Shown in pieces: positions 11,907 through 21,375 of a stretch of 64,000 bases of DNA; the stretch's first letter is position 1, and every line of letters starts with the position of its first letter. The notes beneath the pieces are model-generated. The model had not been told where the DNA came from and did no database searches. It saw nothing but the letters and a program-made list of their open reading frames with translations. Source of the stretch: Bedellia somnulentella (lineage: Eukaryota > Arthropoda > Insecta > Lepidoptera > Bedelliidae); contig OY755170.1 of NCBI GenBank assembly GCA_963576735.1, positions 17,406,875 through 17,470,874 on the forward strand, written 5' to 3'. Made by a program: the position numbers and the translations under genes.

Positions 11907-12230
11907 GGTCAACTCTGCATATCGAAAATGATAATTGGCATACTTATATCTTCTAACCCGTTCTTTCTCCCTCGCACAATCGAATATTCGTAATTTTAAC
12001 ATTTCTGATGTATGAGAATACATGGTTACATTCGACGAATCCAATCCAACGCTACCTCCGTAGTTGTCGTTGGTTACATCGAATAGAAAGTGCCAATATT
12101 TATATTATTCTATACATATCAAAATGTCAAAATCCGAATATTCGATCGTGCGAGGGAGAAAGAAATAAATGTTAATATGGGTAGAAGAGATAAGTATGCT
12201 AATTATCGTTCTCTATGTGCAGAGTTGATC
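11907..12230. repeat. Foldback element: diverged inverted repeat of about 110 bp around a 100-bp loop
   Basis: Arm 11907-12014 (GTCAACTCTGCAT ... TTTCTCCCTCGCACAATCGA ... TCTGATGTATG) matches the reverse complement of 12115-12230 (CAAAATGTC ... CGATCGTGCGAGGGAGAAAG ... GCAGAGTTGATC), with scattered substitutions and small gaps. Both arms translate alike (REKE..KYANY), but that follows from the repeat and is not evidence of coding. It may be a foldback MITE. Confidence 0.65.
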
Positions 12231-12592
12231 CTCTGCAGTGAAGTTAACAAGGACGATACAAGGTCGTTTTTTCAGAGGATTTCCGAGGTGTACCTTCGTC
12301 GTAGTAATACCGCGCTGTTCGCACAGTTTCACAGCGGAGCATTTATTTCCCTAACCGTTACATCAACGTTTTTTGACATGTATTTAACAGCTTTACAATA
12401 TATTGTCAGCCATCATGGAGAAAAAATTAAGGGGGATTTTTGGAATAACCCCATCAAAGTGGCTATCGATAGTCTTAACTCATCTATATTATGTGTATTA
12501 TGTGTAGTTGACGTATGTATAAAACATAAACCGTAATTTTTGGTAAACAAAGTGGTAAAATCTGATTTACAATAAAAATATTATATATTACA

Positions 12593-12598
12593 TTTATT
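12593..12598 (-). other. Candidate polyadenylation signal of the lipid phosphatase gene
   Basis: AATAAA on the minus strand about 190 nt after the stop codon, with a second overlapping hexamer next to it. Position is plausible; use is unproven. Confidence 0.35.
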
Positions 12599-12786
12599 TA
12601 TTACATATATTTGTGCTGTTCTACCATACCACATTCATAAATTAAGCTGTTAATATCACACTTGTATACAAACTAGATCCGGCTAAAGTTTACGTGGATG
12701 TAGTAGATTCGGCTTCATTTTAAATATTTTCTGTCCCCAGTATCCTATACCGAGGATGATTACTCATAGTATTCTTCAAGTTCTTA

Positions 12787-13521
12787 CTAAGTTTCTAACA
12801 CTTGATTGTAATAATATAAGTGGTAACTTAATAATGCGATTCCAAAGCCTAGAAAAGAACCACCAAATATATCTGTCCAATAATGATGATTATCCAAGTT
12901 CCTACTCGCAGCCACGAGCGACGCCAACAGCAAAGGAAGCAGGCAGGTTAGCTTCTGTTTCCAAAGCTCATATGTTTCGCATTCAGATTCGGGTGACTCA
13001 TTTAGCTGTCCGAACATCCAAATGCTCAAAAAACCCAATGAACTAAAAGCGACGCTACTGTGTCCACTTGGGAAAGATTTCCGACCCTCAATTATATCCT
13101 TCACGTTTCCGGTGCATGTAAGATTTTCATTTACTATTCCGTCTGGGAAACACCTGTGCAAGAAATCTGGCCGCAATCTACCAAACCATAGTTTAAATAC
13201 TTCTGTAATCACAATATTGGAAGTAATCGACAGTGTCCACGCTAAAACAGCATCTTCAATTTCATAAATGCTGCTTTGCGATGTTGAAAATACTAATAAG
13301 GGGATGAAGATGACCATAATGCCCACGAGCCAAAATGGTACAATAGAACTATGACAGGGTTTCATGTGTTTGTTTAGTAGTTGTTCCACTGTGAAATCTC
13401 TTTCGAAAGGTGACCAGTAATATCGAAGTAGAAGGAAAACAGCTACTATGCAAAGTCTTAGAATTACTTCCAGAACAAGACTTTTTCGTGACGATTCTGT
13501 TTGTTCCCGTGAATCCCACAT
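12787..13521 (-). CDS. PAP2-family phospholipid phosphatase (PLPP4/5-like), intronless
   Basis: A single 244-residue frame from ATG at 13521 to TAG at 12787. All three motifs of the PAP2 (lipid phosphate phosphatase) family are intact: KLWFGRLRP (K110, R117, P118), FPSGHSS (151-154) and SRNLDNHHYWTD (R207, H213, D217). RPDF, RCFPDG, CTG and EGRKSFPSGHSS place it with PLPP4/5 (DPPL) proteins, which dephosphorylate phosphatidate and diacylglycerol pyrophosphate in membranes. Hydrophobic segments lie at about 15-33, 61-79, 92-108, 155-172, 191-205 and 218-236, fitting six helices. The GTG just before the ATG is not needed. An out-of-frame ATG at 13543 opens a 64-codon frame over the start. The lack of introns may mean retroposition, but the frame is undamaged and looks functional. 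Confidence 0.9.
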   Translation of the reverse strand: MWDSREQTESSRKSLVLEVILRLCIVAVFLLLRYYWSPFERDFTVEQLLNKHMKPCHSSIVPFWLVGIMVIFIPLLVFSTSQSSIYEIEDAVLAWTLSITSNIVITEVFKLWFGRLRPDFLHRCFPDGIVNENLTCTGNVKDIIEGRKSFPSGHSSVAFSSLGFLSIWMFGQLNESPESECETYELWKQKLTCLLPLLLASLVAASRNLDNHHYWTDIFGGSFLGFGIALLSYHLYYYNQVLET

Positions 13522-13544
13522 CACGCAGTTTCGACCATCCCATC

Positions 13545-15055
13545 TTGAATGAAACTGTTGCTCCGTTCTCTTAAATTACTATTTTCTAGCTGCCTCAGTT
13601 TATTTAGTTTGTTGATACGAATAAATATAGGACTTAAAATTGTTGTTTGTTTCTTAGATTGTTGCATTTTATTTAACAAACATTGTTTTTAAATTTTGAC
13701 GGCTGGTGTGGACGCCACGTTGACGTATAATTGTCCTAGAGTTTTTTTATTTATTTAATTTAGAGTATGGTAGCTACTACGTAACTGCACATCATGCTGG
13801 CGTCCTAAAGTACCCTGAACAAGGATGGCTAACGAGATAGCTGTGTCACGTTTTAAGTAGGGTGACCATCTGGTGGTGTTTTTATGAGATTTCCTCTTCG
13901 AATATTCGGTGGCACGCACACATATTCCCTCCATATATTGTATGTTAGTCTTAAGTCTTTAGTCAGTAATAAACTTATATTCAACCAGACAACACGTCTC
14001 TTTATTCCTACATTGCACTCTAAACGTTACGTGAACACTTATATTTACATACATACATATTCTTAATTAATAAATGATAAAAGAAGGAGTAGCCAGTGCT
14101 TCATAATTAAAATTTCCTCAGCCACTTTTTGAAGTTGAGTAAAGAAAAGATGGTAATTAAAGGATGGTGGTATTAAAAGGATGATGAAGTATCTAGTAAA
14201 TAACTTCAAAAGCCCCAAGCTAAAAGCCTGAGTTGCTTTTTACGGTACGCGGGTAGTAAAATATTTGTGCTATGTTAAGCCGACACTACACGGCATCTTA
14301 TTTCACTTATATTATTTATTTGAAACAGAAAGGTCACAATAATTTTCACCACATTTTGCTCTGCCAAATATTTTCTGAGTTAAATGATAAAAGCTACGAT
14401 TAATTTTGTTCACCTTATTTATATGGTTTCCATGGGGATACCCGTTATAAATATGATTTTACTGATTACCAAACTTAATAAATTATTTATCTCTAAGTTG
14501 ATAGACGATGATAATAATTAAAACAATTTATTAAAAAGGAATAGTTAGTAACTTGTTTTTTTATAAAATATTCCCTATAAATAAGTTTGAATTATATTTA
14601 CAATTCCGGCCCGTACCGGTTTGCTAATGCACTTTTTAAACTCTCGCGGTTTGTAGTCGCGGATATAATATAATCGGGATTAACTAACGAATATTTTAAA
14701 TTACTTACGTGATATGTTCAGTTAAGTTTGAATTTGTTTTTCTTTGAACTTAATCTCGACTGGTAACTGCGCGAGCGGGACACACTCCTTTAGTTCGGGC
14801 TCTCGTTCTAGGACGTTTCTCTTTGCTCTTGCTTGACAGTGTTCAAAATATACAAATATTATTTATTTCAAAAACGGTTCATACATTGTTATACAGTGGT
14901 CTTCACACCAGGCGCGTAGCCTGTATAGTGGCGGCCAAAAATTATTAACACTCCAAATTTTCGTGGCGCATGCAAACAATTGGTTTAAACTTAATTTAAC
15001 TTAACTTAAATATAGTATAGGGTGGTAAAATTTTTATTAAACAATAAAACAATAT
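13545..15055. other. Intergenic DNA with one SINE-I relic
   Basis: The first ~150 bases would hold the phosphatase 5' UTR and promoter, but I see no clear TATA box. 13700-14015 ends in a polyadenylation-like stretch (GTCAGTAATAAACTTATATT) resembling an LTR tail, without a partner or clear duplication. 14045-14294 is a SINE-I relic. The rest is AT-rich with nothing recognised. Confidence 0.45.
14045..14294 (-). mobile_element. SINE-I copy, strongly diverged
   Basis: CATACATACATATTCTTAA, GGAGTAGCCAGTGCTTCATA, TCCTCAGCCACTTTTTGAAG and finally GCCGACACTACACGGC keep the family order, with many substitutions and a local duplication in the middle. Confidence 0.7.
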
Positions 15056-15059
15056 TTTT

Positions 15060-16690
15060 AAAACAAGGCTGGGTAATGGGTGACGTGTCTGAAAGTATGA
15101 TAAGTATAGAAGAAATTGTAAAAGCGATGAAAAGTATGAAACTAGGAAAAGCGGCAGGATATGTGTCGAAATGCTGAGGGCTGGTAAAGGGTTAGTGGCT
15201 TCTTGGCTGTTCTTCCTTTTTCAGAAGTGTTGGGCACTTGGCAAAGTACCAAAAGATTGGTGTAGAGCCGTGATTGTGCCACTATATAAAGGGAAAGGGT
15301 CACGCCAAGAAGCAAAAAACTACCGTGGTATCAGCCTACTCAGTGTTGTCGGCAAATTGTATGCGAAAGTTCTGATCGAAAGGGTGATGAAAGAAACGGA
15401 TGAAAAAATTTGGGATGTAAAAGCAGGATTTAGGAAGGGAATGGGATGTATGAATCAAGTCTTCTCCTTAAGGTGCATCACAGAGAAATTTTTGGCAAAA
15501 AACCAAAAAGTGTATTGCACCTTCATTGATTTGGAGAAGGCGTATGATAGGGTAGTAAGAAAGTATTTGTGGAAGGTGTTGTCTAAGTTCGGTTTGGGAA
15601 GCCAACTTATACGTGCATTGGAGTCACTCTATGAGGATTCCAATGCATGTGTGAGAGTAAACGGAGAAGACACGGACTGGTTTGAGGTCTCTAGGGGTGT
15701 TCGACAGGGTTGTGTGGCTTCTCCGTGGCTCTTCAATTTGTTCATGGACGACTGTTTGAAAGAACTGCGCGAAAGTGATTATGGACTGAAAATGAGTGTG
15801 TTCATCATTAAATGCCTCTTATACGCTGACGATCAAGTATTACTTGCATCAACGGTAAATGAGTTGCAGGAGATGGTGAACATTGCGTGTAAGTCTTTCG
15901 AAAGAAAGGGAATGGGAGTGAATGTGGACAAAACCAAAACAATGGTTTTTGAAAGAGATGAAAGTATGACAGAATGTGACATTGTTATAAATGGTAAGAA
16001 AGTGGAACAAGTGAAAGAATTTGTATATCTGGGGAGTTTGTTTACTAGGGATGGAAAATGTGAGGAAGATATTGAAAGGAGAGTTAAAAAGGGAAACGCG
16101 GTGAATGGAGCCATGAACAGTCTCATGTTGAGCCAGTCGTTGTCAGAAAAGGCTCGAATGGCTGTGCATAATGCTGTTCTGGTTCCCACGCTGATGTATG
16201 GTAGTGAATGTTGGGCATGGCAGAAGAAGCATGAAAGTAGAGTTGATGCAGTGGAAATGAGATCCCTCAGAAGTATATGTAATGTAAGGCTGTGTGATAG
16301 AGTGAGAAATACTGTGATCCGTGAACGAGTAGGTTTGAAAGATGACGTAGTATGCAAGATAGAAAAAGGAATGTTGAGGTGGTTTGGGCACATAGAGAGG
16401 ATGGATGAAAATAAAGTAGCGAAAGAGATATATAGAGCCAATGTGGATGGGATTGTTAGAAGAGGACGGCCTCGTAAAACGTTTCTTGACCAGATAGAAA
16501 ACGTTCTTATAAAGGCGGGGGTCCGAAGTGAGAAGAATAAAAGAGCATGTATGAGAAGAATAATGAATGTAAGGGAAGCAAGAGAGGTTTGTCAAGATCG
16601 TACTAAGTGGCGATCGATAGTCTCTGCCTACCCCAATGGGAATAATGGGCGTGAGTATACAATACGCGTGTGGTAATACAATGGTTAATC
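15060..16690 (+). mobile_element. LINE-A: 5'-truncated non-LTR retrotransposon with long open reverse transcriptase
   Basis: The element starts inside ORF2 (translation before 15160 gives EEIVKAMKSMKLGKAAGY), suffers a small frame change near 15165, then stays open for 501 codons. It ends with TCTCTGCCTACCCCAATGGG, AATAATGGGCGTGAGTATAC. That 3' end recurs at least seven times in the window, so it serves as the family reference. Clade is uncertain; the RTE or Daphne-like group is my guess. Confidence 0.85.
15171..16676 (+). CDS. Reverse transcriptase of LINE-A (partial ORF2)
   Basis: 501 residues. Reverse transcriptase motifs in order: PLYKGKG and YRGISLLS (about 37-57), AGFRKG (86-90), FIDLEKAYDRV (118-128, first catalytic Asp), GVRQGCVASPWLFNLFMDD (176-194), LLYADD (216-221, catalytic YADD intact), then YLGS and the C-terminal MLRWFGHIERMDE and GRPRKTF region usual in these LINEs. 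The endonuclease and N-terminal palm start are missing because the copy is 5'-truncated. The first ATG here is only the first one after the frame break, not the native start. No other frame in this stretch needs explaining. A transposon protein, not a host gene. Confidence 0.85.
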   Translation: MLRAGKGLVASWLFFLFQKCWALGKVPKDWCRAVIVPLYKGKGSRQEAKNYRGISLLSVVGKLYAKVLIERVMKETDEKIWDVKAGFRKGMGCMNQVFSLRCITEKFLAKNQKVYCTFIDLEKAYDRVVRKYLWKVLSKFGLGSQLIRALESLYEDSNACVRVNGEDTDWFEVSRGVRQGCVASPWLFNLFMDDCLKELRESDYGLKMSVFIIKCLLYADDQVLLASTVNELQEMVNIACKSFERKGMGVNVDKTKTMVFERDESMTECDIVINGKKVEQVKEFVYLGSLFTRDGKCEEDIERRVKKGNAVNGAMNSLMLSQSLSEKARMAVHNAVLVPTLMYGSECWAWQKKHESRVDAVEMRSLRSICNVRLCDRVRNTVIRERVGLKDDVVCKIEKGMLRWFGHIERMDENKVAKEIYRANVDGIVRRGRPRKTFLDQIENVLIKAGVRSEKNKRACMRRIMNVREAREVCQDRTKWRSIVSAYPNGNNGREYTIRVW

Positions 16691-16919
16691 TAACTTGCTT
16701 ATAAAGGTATTCCAATATTCCTTGTTTTCGGTCGCGCGTTGGTTGTATATGTTTTATGATAATGAATGTGTGTGGAAGTATGTAAGGGTGCGTATAAGTT
16801 TGTGTATGTGTGTAGGGGTGTAGTGTGAGAATGTTTGTTTAGACAAAAGTAAACAGTAAAAATCATTTTCCACATATACTTCAATTGTGTTCTCACTTAT
16901 TTGTCACAAATGTTATCAC

Positions 16920-18600
16920 TTATCTAATAATTTTGAGTAAAGTCTCGGTCGAGTTGTAATCCCACGTTGCTAAAAACTGTTTTAGAGTAAGCTTCGCATC
17001 TTTGACAGTTAGGTTGGTAATTTCGCATTCTTTAATTATTCTGTTAAATAAATGTGGTTGAAGGAATGCTGAAAAGCGCATAGCAAAGACAGTGGTCATT
17101 TGTGGTTTGGGTAGGCGGACAGTGCGTTTGCTGATAACTTTATTATAATTAGGTGATGATAACAGTGTTTTGTAGGCTGTGAGTACCGAATTAATTATGA
17201 ATAGTTGTCGAATAGTTGATACACCACAGTCAGAGAGAAAATTTATATCATTGGATAACGGAATGGTTTGTTGTGGAAAACTTTGAGAATTGCTTGTTGG
17301 GCCCTCTCAAGTTTAATCATGTGTGTTGCAGCTGCTCCACCCCAGGAAAATATACAGTAAGACATCACCGACTCGCATAGGGCAGTGTATACAAGTTTTT
17401 TAACAGATTCATCTGTGATGTTTCAAATCTTACTCATCATAAACATAAGTTTTCGAGCTCGACTGGAAACAGAGGAAATGTGTGCATTATAATTCAGATG
17501 CTCGACGAGGATGACACCGAGGTACCGGATTGAATCAGTACGTTTGATACTGCTGGAGCAGGAACATTGATGAGAGTCTGTTTGGCAGCTATGAAGTTTG
17601 GGTGAATCTAATTGACTGGGCTTTGAAGCTGCAGTTTTGTGGAAGCAAATGAATTTAGATTTGTCTGAGTTTAATGTTAGCAAGTTGCTGTTGAGCCAGC
17701 CACACAACCCTCTCATACCAGTCTCGGCTTTTCCTAGGGCTTCGTCCCAGGTGGAACCATTGTAAATTACTGCTGTGTTATCAGCATTACAGAAGAGTTC
17801 TGTGCTTAAAGGCTCACCAATGGACCTACTAATATCGTTCATGTAGGCTATGAAAAATGATGGACCAAGAATGCTGCCCTGGGGTACTCCAAAACTTGTC
17901 ACTTCTGTGTCGCTGCACAAGTCTCCAATCCGAGTCTGTTGTTTTCTATTGCAAAGATAACTGGAAAACCATTCATTTGTAACGCCTCTTATTCAAAGTC
18001 TGGAGAGTTTTTCAAAAAGTAACGGGATGGAGACCGTGTCAAACGCCTTCGCAAGGTCCAGAAATACACCGATGTAGAATTTTCCTTTATCAAGGTACGA
18101 GGTAACTATACCCAACAGTGCAGAAACAGCGTCATCTGTGGATCTTTTGCGCCTAAAACCAAACTGGAAATCAGAGAGTAAAGCTTTTGATTCAAGAAAA
18201 TCCATGAGCCTTCTATTAACTATTTTTTCCAGGAGCTAAGAGAACACGGTAAGCAAGGATATTGGGGGATAGTTGGTGGGGGACGATTTAGTACCACCTT
18301 TATGGATTGTTGATACTACAGTTGTCTTCCAACATGCCGGAAAGATGCCTGTGGACAGGCTGAGATTAAAAATATGGGTCACAGGAATAACTATTGAATT
18401 TACGCATTGCTTTACAAGAAAGTTACCAATTTCATCATAACCGGGCGCACTGTCTGTTTTTAGTTTTTGTATCTGGCATCTCAACTCCGTTGGGTCCGTT
18501 GGTTGCATAAAAAGGGTTTCACTAAAATTTGGGATATCTACCTCTGCAACCAAACAGTTTTGTGTTTTGTTGAGATTATTTAATGTTTCTTTGGCTAAGT
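16920..18600 (-). pseudogene. ORF2 reverse transcriptase of the CR1-like LINE, inactivated
   Basis: Fragments in order on the minus strand: 18553-18236 (PTDPTELRCQIQKLKTDSAP, IPVTHIFNLSLSTGIFPACW), 18205-17993 (QFGFRRKRSTDDAV, FLDLAKAFDTV), 17920-17423 (FGVPQGSILGPSFFIAYMND, then FCNADNTAV, NSDKSKF and RYLGVILVEH), followed by the C-terminal part to about 16920 with stops. The catalytic FADD box has become NADN, so even a repaired frame would not code an active enzyme. Further upstream RT parts are frayed to about 18780. Confidence 0.8.
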
Positions 18601-19205
18601 TAGGTCCAACCGAAACAAAAAAAGAATTTCAGTGGTTTAGTGAAGCTTGTTGGAATTGCATGAATGCTAATAGTTCATTCGGTGGGCTCTTCTGTTAAGC
18701 AGATTGGTCACACATGCTTTTGATTGCTTTCCACAGTTCTTTTGGATTTCCCTTGTTATCATCAATTTATTTATTAAAAAATTTATTAAACATAGCCGTG
18801 TTAACCATGGTCAAATGTGTGTATTGTGATGAGGGAAAATATTTTACTGAGTGCTAAACACCGTTTTCAGATGTAGAGTACGGAAAATTCAATTTTATTT
18901 TTATTAGAAAATCTAAGTAAGCTGTGAAAACATTCATTACCGAAGCATTTTTGTGAGTCAAATTGTTAGTTAAAAGTTTGAATAATTGTTTGGAGTGTAG
19001 CAGTAAGTAGTGTGTGTCAGTGTGTGATAGGTGCAGGAATTCATGTTGTATTTGTGTACGAAGGTGACGCGAAAACATAGATTTATGCATTGAGATATAC
19101 AATAATATAACCTGCAAAATAGACAGATGAACTTCCGAAAACAAAGAAATAATTTTAATAATTACGGGGCTGAAGTCGCTACTTATATAGGTCTGGACTC
19201 TTGTT

Positions 19206-20248
19206 TCAGTTTTCTGCAACGGGCGCGCTATTTGTTGATGGATTTGGGCCGAAGAGATCGTCAAGTTCGTTCGAGTTTTTAATTTGCTTATAGGGATTTT
19301 TGTCATCTTTGCGGACATATATGAACCCTTGCTTAACCCAGCAGTATTTGTAGTCAGATGTCCTGGATCGCATTCTAGCTTCACGAAAAAGCTGCCGGTT
19401 GTATTTTGTAAGACCTTCATTGATGTATAATTTCGATCTTGGTCCACTGAAACCTAGGTTCTCGGAGTTTTTCCGTTGCCTGGCCGCGCTGATGATTTCG
19501 TTGCGTTTTGCTAAGCGCTGGAAGCGCACGACGACGGGCCGTGGTGCTGCTGATTCCTTGGCGTTTCTCGTTTTCGCGCTGACGCGGCAGACTGAGTCCT
19601 AGTCCTGCTCCAAACTAATCTTGACGCCAGTCAGTTGAGCGGTGAGACCAACGAGGTGGTCTAGGTTCTCGTTTTTGCATTCGGGAATGCCCATGATTTC
19701 GATCTCATGACGTAGACTGTTTTGTTCTTGTGCATTAATTTGGTCCTGAAGTAGAGCTATGGTCTGATTGAGATAGGCGGCATCTTTGTGTTGATGCTCC
19801 TCAAGGCTAGTGCATTTTCCTTCAATTTGCTGGATCCGGAGTTCCCATGAGTTCACAGTGGTGGATAGAGTGGAGAGCTGATCAGTTACTTTCTGTTTGA
19901 AATCGGACAGATTTTTTGATAAATCATCAAATTTTCGGTCCATGTAAGCTATCAGGCCGTTAGTATCGATGTTTACTATGGAAGCCAGATCAAATTCGTA
20001 ATGGGCTTGTGGAGCAATATCTGAGGGCTGTTCAAAAATTGAGCGGCGAGGGGTGGGGGTTGGATCTATTTGGTGGGCTTGCATTGCTGGCCTTTCCATT
20101 TAGGCTTATTCATTGGAAGGATTCGTTTAAAATCGGATTCAGATAACCCTTGGCACAAGTGATGAAAAATACCAAGACATTGAGTACACTTAATTCCATC
20201 TTCCGGCTTAGTTGGTTTTGTACATATCTTGCATTCTCTGCATTCCAT
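19206..20248 (-). pseudogene. ORF1 of the CR1-like LINE: PHD finger, coiled coil, RRM-like part
   Basis: The first part (20248-20066) has CKICTKPTKPEDGIKCTQC and HHLC, a PHD-type zinc finger, but the closing WKCxxC is WKGQQC. A frame shift follows near 20080. From 20099 the second frame gives a Gln/Leu-rich coiled coil (about residues 50-140) and GIPECKNENL, then an in-frame TAG at 19599-19601. Past it the same frame resumes with FQRLAKRNEIISAAR, RSKLYINEGLT and YCWVKQGFIYVRKD, typical of lepidopteran LINE ORF1 proteins that bind element RNA. So it is one gene broken by one frame shift and one stop. Confidence 0.75.
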
Positions 20249-20259
20249 AGTTTATATTA

Positions 20260-21020
20260 CAAGTGGTGTACTCTAATTAAAAAGGGATTAAAATAGGGAT
20301 TGAAATGTGGTTTAACTTGCTACCGATTATATTTGTAGTAGGCTGCAAAATTCGGTTTTAGCCTTAGGCTGTTTTCTTAAGATGTAAAAACAACACAAAT
20401 GTAAAATGTCAAAAGATAATAAAATTTATTGCATGTTGCATGGTAATAAAAATAAATTGCATTATTGTGTACCACATTTTTGTGAGTGCGCTCTCCTGTT
20501 TAGTTAGTACCTTCAATGCTGCACATCGAAATAAAAACGAAAACTGACCAAGTGATAACTAATAGTGTCTCTTTTAGGGGGCGATGTCTTATGTATGAGG
20601 GTATTGTAGAAGCAAGCACAAGTAAGGGAAGAGATATACAAAAGTAAGCTTGCATTTTAATGTCTGATAAAACATATTACTTGTTTTCTACTTCCTGTAC
20701 AAACTCTACCGGTGCTTGCTACATACTGCCACTACCTACCACAGTACTTACAAATTCTTCAAATACCTCCACAAGCAAGTCAGACTCCTAAAATTCTGTC
20801 TTATTAATATTCCTCACAGCCCATATACGTCCCCACCGAGAGGATCGAGCCTACCCTATTTAGGGTGACTTGAACTTAGTCCACCACGTTGGCCATTATT
20901 ACATCCGTTTGCTTTTTCAGGGTAAGAATCTATTTTTTTTCTTTAGTTAGTTCCGTTTCCACAGGGATTTTTGCATTGTATCATGACCTAATATTTTTTT
21001 TAAGCTTAGTTATCTGCGTG
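20260..21020. other. Repeat-derived intergenic DNA
   Basis: 20815-20910 is an inverted relative of the dispersed repeat at 53740-53900 (GGCCAACGTGGTGGACTAAG, AGGGTAGGCTCGATCCTCTC on the minus strand). The rest is AT-rich with no recognised feature. Confidence 0.5.
20815..20910 (-). repeat. Dispersed lepidopteran repeat, short copy
   Basis: Its reverse complement aligns with 53800-53890: GGCCA[AG]CGTGGT[AG]GA, then AGGGTAGGC and GGTGGGGAC. I know this motif from lepidopteran genomic DNA; it is probably a LINE 3' end. Confidence 0.5.
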
Positions 21021-21024
21021 TACG

Positions 21025-21375
21025 TTGGGGGTGGATGGGTCTAGAATTACATATGATCAAGAATACATCTACTTAGGCCAACTACTCTCCTTCCAAAGCC
21101 GACAAGACCAAGTTATCAATAGACAAAGTAGCGGAAAAGGCAGCTAAATTGAAGTGAGACTGGCCCGGCCACGTCACCCGTATGCAACCAGATCGATGAA
21201 CCGAAGGAACAACGCTCGGATACCAAACGTGAAACGAGGACGTGGTCGACCCAGGATACGACAGACTGATGAACTGGGATACCACAACAACAACTGGGCG
21301 GAGGTAGCCCAGGGGCGTGAATAGTGGAGGAGGGGAGAGATACCTTTACCCAGCAGTGGGCTAATAACAGTAACA
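21025..21375 (+). mobile_element. RTE-like LINE 3' relic with internal deletion
   Basis: The plus strand reads TYDQEYIYLGQLLSF, jumps by a deletion to DKVAEKAAKLK, then WPGHVTRMQPDR and RGRGRPRIRQTDE, ending shortly after GGAGAGATACCTTTACCCAG. YLGQ followed by W.W(A/P)GH..R is the C-terminal signature of RTE-group ORFs. Several stops show that it is dead. Confidence 0.65.

Larger units (their letters stand above)
16690..20260 (-). mobile_element. CR1/Jockey-like LINE, decayed, with PHD-finger ORF1
   Basis: Reading leftwards: ORF1 (20248-19206), a gap of about 350 bp, then the thumb-to-C-terminal half of ORF2 (18850-16920) and a low-complexity 3' region. The endonuclease domain expected between ORF1 and the reverse transcriptase is absent, so there has been an internal deletion. 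Several stops and frame changes interrupt ORF2. Its 3' end meets the 3' end of LINE-A (16690), a tail-to-tail arrangement. Confidence 0.8.

Noticed and set aside
12090..12536. 148-codon frame on the plus strand
   Set aside because: Its first third is the arm of an inverted repeat and the rest shows no family resemblance or coding bias.
13700..14015. Solo LTR
   Set aside because: The end looks like an LTR polyadenylation region, but no matching TG...CA limits with a target-site duplication could be fixed.
15833..16715. Two long minus-strand frames (202 and 190 codons)
   Set aside because: Shadows of the LINE-A reverse transcriptase; no motifs of their own.
18854..19447. 197-codon minus-strand frame
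   Set aside because: Overlaps the recognised ORF1 in another frame and then runs into non-coding LINE sequence.
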